A DNA stretch of 64,000 nucleotides from Aquisalibacillus elongatus (GCF_003843875.1 NZ_RKRF01000007.1:682001-746000); one strand, 5' to 3'; positions 27,385 through 37,352 are shown, numbered from the stretch's first letter. Notes: a model not told the origin generated them from the letters alone. A program made the numbers and translations.

Positions 27385-28694
27385 CTTTGCTCACCAACCA
27401 AATCAATTAAAGATTCTACGGAAGTTTCTATTTGAGAAAATTCATTCATAGATTGATAGAGAAACTCCATAATCCTTGGCTGATAATAGATTGCTTCATC
27501 AATGCTCGATGAGGAACCTTTTTTATAAGCTCCAATTTGAATAAGTTCTTTATTATCTTCGTAAACGGATAGGAGGTTCCTAAGCCGGTTATGAGCTTGC
27601 ATATGTTCTTGCGAGACTATTTTCGGCATTAGCCGACTGACAGATTTTAAAATATTGATTGCTGGATATTGCCCTTTCTCGGCCAATGAGCGATCGAGTA
27701 CTAGGTGGCCATCTAATAATCCTCTTACAGCATCGGCAATAGGCTCATCCATATCATCTCCATCAACTAACACGGTATAAAATGCCGTAATACTTCCTGT
27801 TTCATTAGACCCTGTTCTCTCAAGTAATTGAGGCAACATGGCAAATACACTTGGTGTGTACCCTTTAGTAGTGGGAGGTTCCCCACTAGCTAAACCAACT
27901 TCACGTTGAGCCATCGCAATTCGAGTTAATGAGTCCATCATTAGATTCACATTATAGCCTTGATCTCTAAAATATTCACTAATGGCTGTTGCCGTATAAG
28001 CTCCTTTTATTCTCTGGAGTGCAGGTTGATCCGAGGTCGCTACAACAACGACTGATTTAGCTAAACCTTCATCTCCTAATTCGTGTTCGATAAATTCCCT
28101 GACTTCTCGCCCACGCTCACCCAATAAAGCAAAGACATTAATGTCAGCATCGCTATTACGAGCAAGCATTCCTAATAACGTACTTTTACCAACACCACTA
28201 CCTGCAAAAATCCCCATTCGTTGTCCTCTTCCGACTGTCATACAACTATCAATAGCCTTAATACCTGTAGAAAGTTGTTTTTTAATAGGGGGTCTATTTA
28301 AAGGGTTTGGCGGTTCTTGGTCAGTATCATAAGTCGTTAAATTGGATGATAAAGTTTGATTATTAATCGGTTCTCCTAAGCCATCGACAACTTTTCCGAT
28401 TAGTCCTTCACCAACTTTGACTGTTAACGCTTGGTTTGTAGATTCAACTAAAGAACCGGGACCAATTTGATTCGTTTTTTCATAAGGCATTAACAAGACG
28501 TGTTCGTTTTGAAAGCCAACTACTTCAGCTTTAATCTTTTTGGTATTTTTACCGTGTTGAATGAAACAGACGTCTCCGATATTAACTTCAGGACCTTTTG
28601 ATTCAAGTAATAGGCCGACATTACGGTAAACTTTTCCGTATCTTTTTTTTAAGTTAAAGCTTTCTATAGATTCAAAAACGGCTTGAGTATTCAT
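27381..28694 (-). CDS. fliI: Flagellum-specific ATP synthase FliI
   Basis: Export ATPase related to F1 beta. Walker A is IFAGSGVGKSTLLGM (about 162), followed by LLGERGREVREF, Walker B in LMMDSLTRIAMAQREVG, and SGEPPTTKGYTPSVFA. 437 residues, the usual length. It lies four bases after fliH and overlaps fliJ. Confidence 0.97.
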   Translation of the reverse strand: MNTQAVFESIESFNLKKRYGKVYRNVGLLLESKGPEVNIGDVCFIQHGKNTKKIKAEVVGFQNEHVLLMPYEKTNQIGPGSLVESTNQALTVKVGEGLIGKVVDGLGEPINNQTLSSNLTTYDTDQEPPNPLNRPPIKKQLSTGIKAIDSCMTVGRGQRMGIFAGSGVGKSTLLGMLARNSDADINVFALLGERGREVREFIEHELGDEGLAKSVVVVATSDQPALQRIKGAYTATAISEYFRDQGYNVNLMMDSLTRIAMAQREVGLASGEPPTTKGYTPSVFAMLPQLLERTGSNETGSITAFYTVLVDGDDMDEPIADAVRGLLDGHLVLDRSLAEKGQYPAINILKSVSRLMPKIVSQEHMQAHNRLRNLLSVYEDNKELIQIGAYKKGSSSSIDEAIYYQPRIMEFLYQSMNEFSQIETSVESLIDLVGEQR

Positions 28695-28697
28695 ATA

Positions 28698-29456
28698 TTA
28701 CTCATCTCCAATAGTTAACTCACCAAGGCATTGTTTAAGTTCATGTAATTGAGTGTCTATACTGGAGTCAATGATGCCGTATGGTGACTCAACCACACAA
28801 CTATGAGTGGTTATTTTGGTATCCGGATAAATAGTAATTTGTGTTTTATTTGGAAAAGTTGCTTCTAAATCCTCACGATAATCGGTTAATAATCCGTATT
28901 CATTTGGGTTTACACGAATCGTAACCTCAGGTTGATCAATGACTTCTTCCAATGTTTGTTTGACTATATGTATAAAAGCTTCTGGCTGCTCGAAGATCGT
29001 TTTATTTAAGATTTTTTCGGATGACTTTATTGCAATCTCTAAAATATCTTGTTCTGCTTGTGAAAGTTTTTCGCGATAGTCACTTTGCATCTGAGCAACC
29101 AGTTGTTGAGCACTCTCTATCAAATGTTCATATGATTGTTCTGCTTCTTTTTGTCCTTGGTCATAACCTACTTTGTATCCTTCTTCTCTGGCAGAATTCA
29201 AAGCTTCTTGCTTGTCATGTTCAAGTTGTTGATAGTTTGAATCAATTTCTTGCTGAGCATCTTCTTTCATTTGTTGAATCTGTTCTCGTGCCTGATTCAG
29301 CTCTTCTTTGGCTTGCTGAAGGTAAAGTTCAGCTTGTTCCTCTTCATCGTGAGCTTCCACATCGGGTTGAGGTTCTTCTTTGACAGTTTTTACGGGTTTA
29401 ACTTGAATAACCTTACCTGGTCTAACGTCATCGTTTAAACGGTAAATATTAGACAA
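28698..29456 (-). CDS. fliH: Flagellar assembly protein FliH
   Basis: Regulator and stalk of the FliI ATPase. The centre (about 35-130) is a Glu/Gln/Lys coiled coil with small-residue spacing typical of FliH, and the C-terminal part is the V-type ATPase subunit E-like domain with ILEIAIKSSEKILNK and VTIRVNPNEYGLL. The longest frame begins at a GTG (29477), but GGAGGTGA is eight bases before TTG at 29456, which is chosen (252 residues); the sequence overlaps the end of fliG. Confidence 0.9.
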   Translation of the reverse strand: MSNIYRLNDDVRPGKVIQVKPVKTVKEEPQPDVEAHDEEEQAELYLQQAKEELNQAREQIQQMKEDAQQEIDSNYQQLEHDKQEALNSAREEGYKVGYDQGQKEAEQSYEHLIESAQQLVAQMQSDYREKLSQAEQDILEIAIKSSEKILNKTIFEQPEAFIHIVKQTLEEVIDQPEVTIRVNPNEYGLLTDYREDLEATFPNKTQITIYPDTKITTHSCVVESPYGIIDSSIDTQLHELKQCLGELTIGDE

Positions 29457-30462
29457 TGATATCGTCACCTCCGCCACGGGCTATAACAATTTCGCCCATT
29501 TCTTCGAGCTTGCGGATTGTAGCAACAATTCGAGTTTGTGACTCTTCAACATCTTTAAGGCGGACAGGTCCCATAAATTCAATTTCATCTTTAATAGTTT
29601 CTGCCATACGATTAGACATGTTTTGATATAACACTTCTTGGACTTCTTCGCTTGCTACTTTAAGCGCAAGTATTAAATCCTCGTTCTCTACATCTCGTAT
29701 CACACGTTGGATTGCTCGATTATCGAGTGTCACGATATCTTCAAATACAAACATGCGTTTCTTAATTTCTTCTGCTAGCTCTGGGTCTTTTGCTTCCAAA
29801 TCATCTAAAATCGTACGTTCAGTAGATCGGTCCACACCGTTTAAAATTTGAACAATCGATTCAACACCGCCCGTTTGGGTATAATCTTGTGTAACCGTAG
29901 TAGATAATTTTTTCTCTAGTAATGTTTCAACTTCACTTACTACTTCTGGTGAAGCAGAATCCATAACTGCAATTCGTCTAGCTATATCAGATTGAGTTTC
30001 TTCTGGTAATTCAGATAAGATTTGCGCTGACTGCTCTGAATCTAAATAAGACAAAACTAATGCAATAGTTTGTGGATGTTCATTTTGTATAAAATTATAG
30101 ATTTGTCCTGGATCCGATTGTCTAGCAAAATCAAATGGGCGGACTTGTAATGATGAAGTCAATCGCCCAATAATTTGATTAGCTTGATTTTCGCCTAGTG
30201 CTTTTTCAAGAACTGTTTTGGCATAATCGATTCCGCCTTGAGAAATATAATCTTGTGCTAAAGCAATCTGATGGAATTGCTCTAATATTTCTTCTTTTTG
30301 TGTGCCATTTACTTTTTTTACAGAGGATATTTCTAAAGTTAATTGTTCAATTTCCTCTTCTGTTAAATGTTTATAAACTTGCGCAGAGACATCAGGACCT
30401 AAGGAAATTAATAATACAGCTGCCTTTTGTTTACCTGTTAATTCTGTACGTTTCGTGGCCAT
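29449..30462 (-). CDS. fliG: Flagellar motor switch protein FliG
   Basis: C-ring protein that receives torque from the stator. Features are LTGKQKAAVLLISLGPDVSAQ at the N-terminus, the EHPQTIALVLSYL armadillo motif in the middle, and the C-terminal domain with charged torque residues in RVIRDVENEDLILALK. 337 residues, the usual length. It follows fliF by 12 bases. Confidence 0.97.
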   Translation of the reverse strand: MATKRTELTGKQKAAVLLISLGPDVSAQVYKHLTEEEIEQLTLEISSVKKVNGTQKEEILEQFHQIALAQDYISQGGIDYAKTVLEKALGENQANQIIGRLTSSLQVRPFDFARQSDPGQIYNFIQNEHPQTIALVLSYLDSEQSAQILSELPEETQSDIARRIAVMDSASPEVVSEVETLLEKKLSTTVTQDYTQTGGVESIVQILNGVDRSTERTILDDLEAKDPELAEEIKKRMFVFEDIVTLDNRAIQRVIRDVENEDLILALKVASEEVQEVLYQNMSNRMAETIKDEIEFMGPVRLKDVEESQTRIVATIRKLEEMGEIVIARGGGDDIIV

Positions 30463-30474
30463 TTACAATGCCTC

Positions 30475-32073
30475 CTAATCCTCTGAGATCCATGTTCTTA
30501 ATAATTTCGCGAATTCCTCTGGATTTTCTTTTGCCATCTTTTCGAGTTGTTTGCGTCTAACTGCTGATTCTGATTGTTCCTCTTCTGTAGGTAGGTCATC
30601 TATAACCTCATCAATCATTTGAGTTGCCTCAGTCGAAACCTCTTCTGTCGCAGGTTTCTTTCTTAACATTAAATAGATTAATAGAATGATTAATAGAATC
30701 AGTACAGCTCCTACGATGTAAACCCAGGTTGGAATAGCAGGTTCGCTTTGAGTTGTTACTGGTTCATTATTAAACGGTTGAAAAGCAATTGATATTTTGT
30801 CTTCAGGGTTAAAAGCTTCATTATTATTAACGACATCTGAGGATACAGATGTTTCAATCATGGATGAAAGAATTGACTGAATATCCTCTTCTACAGCTAA
30901 TTGTTCGTTATCTGATAACGTCACTTCTTCACCATCAGTTTCTTCAACTGAATTATCAACTGCTACTTGGATTCCAAGGTCTCGTATTTCATAAGGGCTT
31001 TCAACGATCTCTCGTCGAATTCGATTAAACTCGTTATTAATTGTTTCTTTTACATTTTCATACTCTGATAATTCATTAGGGTTTTCTTCGGCTAAATATT
31101 GTGGAACATCTACTTCTCCTTGTGTAACGTCGCTTCCATCATAACCTGTGTAAGTTTCAGTTACTCGGTCAATGCTAACCGGCAATCCTTCCATATTTTC
31201 CAAATCGACTGGTTCCACTAGTTCTTCTACTCGATTTTCAGAAGTTGTATCTACATTAGCTGTTACAGATACAACAACTTTTTGTTGACCAATCATGGAA
31301 CCTAACAATCGTTGTACACGACGTTGTAAGTCACGTTCTATGTCTCGTTTAATTTGTTGATGTTCTGCGTATGTATTACCACTACCGCTTGAATTTGCCT
31401 GTTCTAAATCGTAATACTCTGAGTATTGGTTCATAATTACGATATTTTCAGTCGGTAAATTATCAACTGCCTTAGATACTAAATGATAAAGGCTTTGTAT
31501 CTCACCTTGCTCAAAACTTTGATTATAACTTGTGTTTAAAACAATAGAAGCAGAGGATTCTTCAGGTTGATCACCTACAAAAACGGACTCTGTCGGTTGA
31601 TTAATCAACACTTTCGCACCTTCCACACCGTCTATAGTTGTTATTAATTGAGATAATTCGGTTTGAAGGGCATCTCGTTCTATAATCTGTCTCTCCTCAT
31701 CAGTCATCCCCCAAGAGACATTTGCACTAAAAAACGAAAAATCAATGTCTCCACTATTAGGAATACCTTGAGCAGCAAGCTCTACGACTAAACGATCTGC
31801 TTCTTGCTCTGGAACTAGAACAGTTGTACCACCGTTCTCTAGTTCATAATTAACACCTTGATTGTCTAATTCTTCCGTTAGTTGTCCAGCCTCTTCAGGT
31901 GATAGATCATTATAAATAGGTACCATGTTGCTTGAAGATAATAAAACCGTGATTAGAATCAGGACGAATATAATCCCTAGAGTCCCACCAATGATACCAA
32001 TCTTCTGAGGCTTAGTTCTTTCTTTCCAACTATCTACGATTTTATTTTTATATTGTTGTACGGTTTCATTCAT
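30475..32073 (-). CDS. fliF: Flagellar MS-ring protein FliF
   Basis: Builds the MS ring in the membrane and binds FliG at its C-terminus. An N-terminal membrane segment (about 25-47) is followed by two ring-building domains with VLVPEQEADRLVVELAAQGIP, then an acidic loop, a second membrane segment (about 428-449), and a C-terminal cytoplasmic tail ending KLLRTWISED, the FliG-binding element. 532 residues. Confidence 0.97.
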   Translation of the reverse strand: MNETVQQYKNKIVDSWKERTKPQKIGIIGGTLGIIFVLILITVLLSSSNMVPIYNDLSPEEAGQLTEELDNQGVNYELENGGTTVLVPEQEADRLVVELAAQGIPNSGDIDFSFFSANVSWGMTDEERQIIERDALQTELSQLITTIDGVEGAKVLINQPTESVFVGDQPEESSASIVLNTSYNQSFEQGEIQSLYHLVSKAVDNLPTENIVIMNQYSEYYDLEQANSSGSGNTYAEHQQIKRDIERDLQRRVQRLLGSMIGQQKVVVSVTANVDTTSENRVEELVEPVDLENMEGLPVSIDRVTETYTGYDGSDVTQGEVDVPQYLAEENPNELSEYENVKETINNEFNRIRREIVESPYEIRDLGIQVAVDNSVEETDGEEVTLSDNEQLAVEEDIQSILSSMIETSVSSDVVNNNEAFNPEDKISIAFQPFNNEPVTTQSEPAIPTWVYIVGAVLILLIILLIYLMLRKKPATEEVSTEATQMIDEVIDDLPTEEEQSESAVRRKQLEKMAKENPEEFAKLLRTWISED

Positions 32074-32106
32074 CGTAGTCCTCCATTTTCTAACTCACTT
32101 CATTGA

Positions 32107-32418
32107 TTATAATTGCATTCTCATAACTTCCTTGTAAGCATCAATGGCTTTACTTTGAATTTGAGTTGCTGTTTGTAAAGAGACGCTCGCCTTTTGTGAA
32201 GCAATCATAACTTCATGCAAATCGTTTATTTCACCATTCACTAATGCATTTGTCTTTTGATCTGAAACTTGTTGTGTTTCATTCACTTTGTTTATAGCGT
32301 CTTTTAACACATTTGAAAATTGCTCATGCGTTTGACTCGGGGTTACTTGATTTAAAGATTTATTTTGTTGTATTGCCTTAACATCTGAGTTTAAGAATAA
32401 TGAATTAATTGGATCCAT
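32107..32418 (-). CDS. fliE: Flagellar hook-basal body protein FliE
   Basis: A 103-residue adapter between the MS ring and the rod. The C-terminal half carries the family motif DLHEVMIASQKASVSLQTATQIQSKAIDAYKEVMRMQL (about 66-103). Position after flgB-flgC and before fliF is invariant in this group. Confidence 0.96.
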   Translation of the reverse strand: MDPINSLFLNSDVKAIQQNKSLNQVTPSQTHEQFSNVLKDAINKVNETQQVSDQKTNALVNGEINDLHEVMIASQKASVSLQTATQIQSKAIDAYKEVMRMQL

Positions 32419-32429
32419 CGCTCATCCTC

Positions 32430-32885
32430 CTAGCGCCCAATTTCTAAAGCCTTCATCAACATCCCTTTTGAAGCATTCAGTGATGTTACATTTGCTTCAT
32501 ACGTCCTTGTTGTGCTCATCATATTTATCATCTCTTTTAATGGATCAACATTTGGCATTGCAACATAACCCTCTTCATCGGCATCAGGATGATCAGGATT
32601 ATAGACCTGTTTAAAAGGAGATTGATCCTCCTGGACACCTGAAATCCTAACCCCTTCACCTGCTGAATCAGGTTGTTTCATTGCCTTTTGTAAAAATGAA
32701 TTAAAATCGCCACCACGAGGTTCTTGTGTAACGACCCTCCTACGGTATGGCTCCCACTCTCCATCTTCATTTTGCCTTGCACGTGTTGTATCAGCATTGG
32801 CTAAGTTCGAAGAGATCGTATCCATTTTAAAACGGTTAGCCGTCAATGCACTTCCACTAATATTCATACCGTCAAAAATACTCAT
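32430..32885 (-). CDS. flgC: Flagellar rod protein FlgC
   Basis: Proximal rod protein, 151 residues. The rod signature SGSALTANRFKMDTISSNLANADTTR near the N-terminus and MINMMSTTRTYEANVTSLNASKGMLMKALEIGR at the end are intact. Between flgB and fliE. Confidence 0.97.
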   Translation of the reverse strand: MSIFDGMNISGSALTANRFKMDTISSNLANADTTRARQNEDGEWEPYRRRVVTQEPRGGDFNSFLQKAMKQPDSAGEGVRISGVQEDQSPFKQVYNPDHPDADEEGYVAMPNVDPLKEMINMMSTTRTYEANVTSLNASKGMLMKALEIGR

Positions 32886-32887
32886 TC

Positions 32888-33277
32888 TTAGTTACCTCCT
32901 CTCAACACTTCTTTTAAGGAATTGAACTTTCCATTAATACGCTCAACCAGAGCTTGGTAATATATTTGGTTTTCTGCTAATTCCGTCATTTCTTTATCTA
33001 AGTCAACACTGTTTCCGTTATGATTATATGTAACATCATTTCTCGCTGTAATTTGATAATTCTGTCCCTCAGAACCAAATGGTATGTGTTTAGAGTGAGT
33101 CCGTTTAGCTTCAATATTATGCTGAGCTTGATTAAGGTGGTTCTTAAATTGAACATCTTTAGCCTTATAATTCGGTGTGTCAGCATTCGATAAATTTTGA
33201 GCGATCGTTTTATTCTTAATAGATGAATAGTTTAAACCTTGTTCAAGGTTTGTGATTGTATCACTAAATAACTTCAT
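32888..33277 (-). CDS. flgB: Flagellar rod protein FlgB
   Basis: First gene of fla/che, encoding a proximal rod protein of 129 residues. The signature IKNKTIAQNLSNADTPNYKAKDV (about 20-42) and the C-terminal ELAENQIYYQALVERINGKF helix are clear. GAGGTGA lies before the ATG. The 253-base gap upstream holds two promoter-like elements and the codY terminator. Confidence 0.96.
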   Translation of the reverse strand: MKLFSDTITNLEQGLNYSSIKNKTIAQNLSNADTPNYKAKDVQFKNHLNQAQHNIEAKRTHSKHIPFGSEGQNYQITARNDVTYNHNGNSVDLDKEMTELAENQIYYQALVERINGKFNSLKEVLRGGN

Positions 33278-33307
33278 AAAGTCACCTCTACAACCTGATT
33301 TATATAT

Positions 33308-33336
33308 AAAATATCCGAAAATTCTATAAATTTCAA
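33308..33336 (-). promoter_or_regulatory. Proximal sigma-A-type promoter of the fla/che operon
   Basis: On the minus strand TTGAAA (33331-33336) and TATTTT (33308-33313) are 17 bases apart, about 30 bases before flgB. The -10 region overlaps a CodY-like box. Confidence 0.5.
33309..33323 (-). promoter_or_regulatory. Candidate CodY box over the fla/che promoter
   Basis: AATTTTCGGATATTT matches the CodY consensus AATTTTCWGAAAATT at 12 of 15 positions. It overlaps the -10 element of the promoter before flgB. CodY is encoded by the gene just upstream, and CodY is known to repress fla/che in B. subtilis. Confidence 0.45.
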
Positions 33337-33394
33337 CACAATTTACATCTTCATTACATTTTTATGTGTTTATTATTACATAAATCTGGTCTTA

Positions 33395-33423
33395 ATGATA
33401 GGTATAAAATAGAAATTTGTCGA
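33395..33423 (-). promoter_or_regulatory. Distal sigma-A-type promoter of the fla/che operon
   Basis: TCGACA (33418-33423) and TATCAT (33395-33400) on the minus strand are separated by exactly 17 bases; each hexamer differs from consensus at one place. It would start transcription about 110 bases before flgB. Confidence 0.6.
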
Positions 33424-33487
33424 ATTATCATTCAGTTTTTTGGGTGTTTTATAGTATTTATCCTTGTCATTTTTATCCAAAAACCAT

Positions 33488-33516
33488 AAAAAAAGGCTAG
33501 TTTTTCAACTAGCCTT
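33488..33516 (-). terminator. Rho-independent terminator of the codY operon
   Basis: On the minus strand a perfect 10-bp stem (33507-33516 with 33493-33502) with a 4-base loop is followed by seven T. It lies 15 bases after the codY stop and separates the xerC-hslV-hslU-codY transcript from fla/che. Confidence 0.92.
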
Positions 33517-33530
33517 TTGAATCCTAATAA

Positions 33531-34310
33531 TTATTTTATACTGTGTTTTTCTAACTCATAAAGGAATTTAGAATTTAATACTTTGATATAAGTTCCTTTC
33601 ATACCTAATGAGCGTGATTCAATAACTCCAGCACTCTCTAACTTACGAAGTGCATTGACAATAACTGACCTCGTTATACCAACACGGTCGGCAATTTTAC
33701 TTGCTACAAGTAATCCTTCATTTCCTTCTAACTCTTCAAAGATATGCTCAATCGCTTCTAATTCACTATATGAAAGGGAATTAATCGCCATTTGTACAAC
33801 TGCTTTGCTTCTTGCTTCTTCTTCAATTTCTTCTGATTTCTGGTGTAAAATTTCCATACCTACAACTGTTGCAGCGTATTCAGCTAATAAAAGATCATCT
33901 TCTTCAAATGATTCTTTTAGACGGCTTAAAATTAACGTCCCTAAACGCTCACCGCCACCAATAATAGGTACTAGTGTTGTTAAACCGCTTTTGAATAGAT
34001 CTTTGTTTTCTACAGGGAATGCCGTATAAGAACTATTAATATCAATATTTGGAGTCGTTTCATTAATACTAAATAATTGTTGAGTGTACTCCTCTGGAAA
34101 ACGACGATCCTCTAGCATTTGTTTCATACGCTCGTTTTCAATCTCTTGATTAATCGCAAAACCAAGCAATTTACCTTTACGACTTAACACAAACACATTC
34201 GCTGTAATAACGTCACGCATCGTTGCTGACATATCATTGAAATTAACAGCATTTCCTTTCGTTTTTTGTAGCATAGCATTGATTGTTCTTGTTTTCTCTA
34301 ATAAATTCAT
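33531..34310 (-). CDS. codY: GTP- and isoleucine-sensing global repressor CodY
   Basis: Represses stationary-phase, amino acid and motility genes when branched-chain amino acids and GTP are abundant. The N-terminal GAF domain (about 1-155) is followed by a winged helix with [26 protein letters not shown] (about 203-228), nearly invariant in the family. 259 residues, as in B. subtilis. It is the last gene of xerC-hslV-hslU-codY and sits directly upstream of fla/che, which it controls in B. subtilis. Confidence 0.97.
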   Translation of the reverse strand: MNLLEKTRTINAMLQKTKGNAVNFNDMSATMRDVITANVFVLSRKGKLLGFAINQEIENERMKQMLEDRRFPEEYTQQLFSINETTPNIDINSSYTAFPVENKDLFKSGLTTLVPIIGGGERLGTLILSRLKESFEEDDLLLAEYAATVVGMEILHQKSEEIEEEARSKAVVQMAINSLSYSELEAIEHIFEELEGNEGLLVASKIADRVGITRSVIVNALRKLESAGVIESRSLGMKGTYIKVLNSKFLYELEKHSIK

Positions 34311-34342
34311 TTTTAAATCCTCCTATAGTCGATTATTTAATT

Positions 34343-35737
34343 TTATAAAATAAACTGAGATAAATCTCTGTTTTTAACAATATCCGATAACTTCTCATTA
34401 ACATACTGCTGAGTGATTTCTACAGTTTCTAAGTTTATATCTGGTGCTTCAAATGATAAATCCTCAAGTAATTTTTCCATAATTGTATGAAGTCTTCTAG
34501 CACCTATATTATCCGTTTCTTGATTCACTTCGAATGCAATCTCAGCGATTCTTCTAATAGCTTCGTCATTAAAGTCTAACTGTATTCCCTCAGCTTCCAA
34601 TAGTGCAGAGTATTGTTTAATAATGGCATTCGATGGCTCTGTTAAAATATTCACAAAGTCCTCAATCATTAATTTATCAAGCTCCACTCTGATTGGGAAT
34701 CGTCCTTGAAGTTCAGGAATAAGATCTGAAGGCTTTGCCATGTGAAAAGCGCCAGCTGCAATAAATAGCATATAATCCGTTTTAACAGCTCCGTATTTGG
34801 TCATGATTGTAGAACCTTCTATTATTGGAAGGATATCACGTTGCACCCCTTCTCGAGATACATTGGCATGTCCTTCATCTTTCCCACACACTTTATCGAT
34901 TTCATCAATAAAGATGATTCCTGATTGTTCGGCTTGTTCAATGGCAACTTGATGAATGTCATCCATATCAATTAACTTTTCAGCTTCGATTTGTGTTAGG
35001 ACCTCTCTTGCCTCACGAACAGGTAAACGTCTCTTCTTTTTCTTTTTAGGCATTAATTGATTAAAGGCATCTTGCATGTTCATGCCCATTTGCTCTATAC
35101 CCGAACCTTGAAGCATGTCAAACATTGATGATTGCTGTTCTTCAACTTCAATCGTTACCATTCGATCCTCTAATTCGCCATTCTCTAACTGCTGTTTAAT
35201 TTGTTGCCTTTCATTTTTAACCTCAACTTCGTCCTGATCATCCTGTTGTGTTGTTTCTTGTTCAGGATTATTGAAAAGCATCTCAAAAGGATTTTTCATT
35301 TGATTAGAAGATTTCTTTTTTGATGGTACTAATAATTTCACTAGTCGTTTATTAGCATGAAGTCTTGCTTCATCTTGAATTTCTAACATTTTTTCTTCTT
35401 TAACCATACGAACGCTAGTATCGACTAAATCTCTTACCATCGATTCGACATCACGCCCGACATACCCAACCTCAGTAAACTTAGTGGCTTCAACTTTAAC
35501 GAAAGGAGCTCCCACTAACTTTGCTAATCTACGTGCAAGCTCTGTTTTACCTACACCAGTTGGTCCCATCATCAATATGTTTTTAGGTACGATCTCATCT
35601 CTAATTTCTTCTGACATTTGCATTCGTCGGTATCTATTTCTTAATGCGACAGCCAATGCTTTTTTTGCATCTCGCTGCCCAATGACGTACTCATCAAGCT
35701 TCTCAACCAATTGACGAGGAGTTGCTTTTGTGCTCAT
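34343..35737 (-). CDS. hslU: ATP-dependent protease ATPase subunit HslU (ClpY)
   Basis: AAA+ unfoldase that feeds substrates to HslV. Walker A is [16 protein letters not shown] (about 57), the pore loop GYVGRDVES follows, then the family-specific I domain (about 110-235), which here carries a Gln/Asp-rich insert, Walker [12 protein letters not shown], and the C-terminal sensor region ending DLSQFIL, which inserts into HslV. 464 residues. Confidence 0.97.
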   Translation of the reverse strand: MSTKATPRQLVEKLDEYVIGQRDAKKALAVALRNRYRRMQMSEEIRDEIVPKNILMMGPTGVGKTELARRLAKLVGAPFVKVEATKFTEVGYVGRDVESMVRDLVDTSVRMVKEEKMLEIQDEARLHANKRLVKLLVPSKKKSSNQMKNPFEMLFNNPEQETTQQDDQDEVEVKNERQQIKQQLENGELEDRMVTIEVEEQQSSMFDMLQGSGIEQMGMNMQDAFNQLMPKKKKKRRLPVREAREVLTQIEAEKLIDMDDIHQVAIEQAEQSGIIFIDEIDKVCGKDEGHANVSREGVQRDILPIIEGSTIMTKYGAVKTDYMLFIAAGAFHMAKPSDLIPELQGRFPIRVELDKLMIEDFVNILTEPSNAIIKQYSALLEAEGIQLDFNDEAIRRIAEIAFEVNQETDNIGARRLHTIMEKLLEDLSFEAPDINLETVEITQQYVNEKLSDIVKNRDLSQFIL

Positions 35738-35739
35738 CC

Positions 35740-36297
35740 TTATTCTCCTTTTTCACCTAAAGTTTCTGTAACAATTTGATCATTTGTAAATACACAAATC
35801 TCACTAGCAATTTCTAATGCTGCTTTTGAAATGTCTTCGGCTGACTGGTCTGAGCTATAACGCTTTAGAGCACGCCCAGCACTTAGAGCATAATTACCTC
35901 CTGAACCAATAGCTAAAATTTCATCGTCTGGTTCAATAACTTCTCCAGTTCCAGACACAAGTAGCACTGTTTCTTGGTTCATTACAATTAGCATCGCTTC
36001 TAATTTGCGTAATACTTTGTCGCTACGCCATTCCTTAGCTAACTCAACTGCAGCTCGTTGTAGATTACCACTATATTTTTCAAGATAAGACTCAAATTTC
36101 TCAAATAATGTAAAAGCATCAGCAACCGAGCCCGCAAACCCAGCTAATACTTTTCCGTTAAATAGCTTTCTGACTTTTCTTGCCTTGTGCTTCATAACAA
36201 CTTGATTTCCTAATGTCACTTGGCCATCACCGCTCATGGCAGCCTGACCTTTATGCAAACAAGCAAATATAGTCGTTGCGTGAAATTGTTCTCCCAC
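35740..36297 (-). CDS. hslV: ATP-dependent protease peptidase subunit HslV (ClpQ)
   Basis: Proteasome-like peptidase of the HslUV complex. FHATTIFA at residues 5-12 aligns with the conserved N-terminal Thr pair, followed by [14 protein letters not shown] and [15 protein letters not shown]. It starts at GTG and the N-terminus reads MGEQFHATT, so the Ser that B. subtilis ClpQ uses as its new N-terminus is absent here. If Thr is the nucleophile, an N-terminal peptide would have to be removed. 185 residues. Confidence 0.95.
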   Translation of the reverse strand: MGEQFHATTIFACLHKGQAAMSGDGQVTLGNQVVMKHKARKVRKLFNGKVLAGFAGSVADAFTLFEKFESYLEKYSGNLQRAAVELAKEWRSDKVLRKLEAMLIVMNQETVLLVSGTGEVIEPDDEILAIGSGGNYALSAGRALKRYSSDQSAEDISKAALEIASEICVFTNDQIVTETLGEKGE

Positions 36298-36314
36298 GTC
36301 ATATCCTCTCCTAT

Positions 36315-37214
36315 CTATGATCTAGGGTGTGCATTATTGTAAACCTTTTGAAGATAATCTTTCGTGACATGTGTATAAACTTGTGTTGATGATAAGCTCT
36401 CATGCCCAAGTAATTCTTGAACCGTTCTCATATCTGCACCTTCATTTAATAAGTGCGTTGCGAACGTATGTCGTAATTTATGGGGATGAATGGATGATGT
36501 CAGAGAGGCACGTTTTAACATTTGGTTCAATATGTATCGAACACCTCGGTCTGTAAGAGGTTGACCTCTATGATTCAAAAAAACATCATCTATGTAGTCC
36601 TCATTCTGTCTCGATAATTGCTCTCGTCCATCCTTTAAATAGGTCTCAAGCGCGTGTTGGGCGAATGAACCAAAAGGAACATATCGTTCTTTGTTACCTT
36701 TACCATGGACTAGGATCGTATTCACAGTGAAATCAATATCAGCACTATTTAGCTTTATTAATTCACTAACACGAATTCCAGTCGCATACAGCAACTCCAA
36801 TAACGCTTGGTTACGTTGACCTAAAGGAGTCGTAAGGTCTTCTGATTCAAACAATTTCACAAGCTCATCTTCATAAAAGAACTCTGGTATTTTATGGTTA
36901 ACCTTTGGCATCGTTACATATTGAAACGGATTATAAGAGATTAGCTCTTCTCGCTCCATAAAATTAAAATAAGACCTTAAACTAGATATTTTCCTTGATA
37001 CCGATCGTCGTGATAAATTCATTTGGTAAAGTTCAGTTAAAAACACACGAATATTCGTGTGATGGACATCTGAAACTTCATGAATCTGCTCCTTATTCAA
37101 AAAATCATGGAATTGTTGAATATCTTGTATATATTGATCAATCGTTAAAGGTGAAGCATTTTTTTCAATCGTTAAGAAATGATAAAACGCATCAACGCTT
37201 GATGGATAAGCCAA
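36315..37214 (-). CDS. xerC: Tyrosine recombinase XerC (CodV)
   Basis: Works with XerD to resolve chromosome dimers at dif. An N-terminal SAM-like DNA-binding domain (about 1-95) precedes the catalytic domain with [12 protein letters not shown] (Arg), [14 protein letters not shown] (His-x-x-Arg), [10 protein letters not shown] and the nucleophile in QVYTHV. The reading frame can start at TTG 37232, but GAAAGGAGCA lies eight bases before TTG 37214, which is chosen (299 residues). It heads the codY operon. Confidence 0.94.
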   Translation of the reverse strand: MAYPSSVDAFYHFLTIEKNASPLTIDQYIQDIQQFHDFLNKEQIHEVSDVHHTNIRVFLTELYQMNLSRRSVSRKISSLRSYFNFMEREELISYNPFQYVTMPKVNHKIPEFFYEDELVKLFESEDLTTPLGQRNQALLELLYATGIRVSELIKLNSADIDFTVNTILVHGKGNKERYVPFGSFAQHALETYLKDGREQLSRQNEDYIDDVFLNHRGQPLTDRGVRYILNQMLKRASLTSSIHPHKLRHTFATHLLNEGADMRTVQELLGHESLSSTQVYTHVTKDYLQKVYNNAHPRS

Positions 37215-37241
37215 TGGTAGTGCTCCTTTCAAAACGATTAA

Positions 37242-37270
37242 ATTTTATCAAACTTTTCAAATTATTTCAA
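37242..37270 (-). promoter_or_regulatory. Proximal promoter of the xerC-hslV-hslU-codY operon
   Basis: TTGAAA (37265-37270) and TAAAAT (37242-37247) on the minus strand are 17 bases apart; each matches consensus at five of six. Start would fall about 20 bases before the TTG of xerC. Confidence 0.7.
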
Positions 37271-37323
37271 CAACTTTCACATCTTTGTCAGAAACGCTTT
37301 TTTATTTAATCCAACAATCGATA

Positions 37324-37352
37324 ATTTTATATGAATGAAAATTGTTAGTCAA
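37324..37352 (-). promoter_or_regulatory. Distal promoter of the xerC-hslV-hslU-codY operon
   Basis: TTGACT (37347-37352) and TAAAAT (37324-37329) on the minus strand are 17 bases apart. This and the proximal promoter lie in the AT-rich 307-base gap 37215-37521, which otherwise holds only the topA terminator and no ORF worth calling. Confidence 0.65.

Noticed and set aside
29021-29438. Long plus-strand reading frames opposite fliH
   Set aside because: They are antisense shadows of the coiled-coil coding sequence of fliH, without ribosome binding sites or homology.
33425-33451. A possible sigma-D promoter (TAAA, 15 bases, AATGATAA on the minus strand) upstream of flgB
   Set aside because: Only about four of eight bases match the GCCGATAT -10 box, which is near chance in AT-rich DNA.
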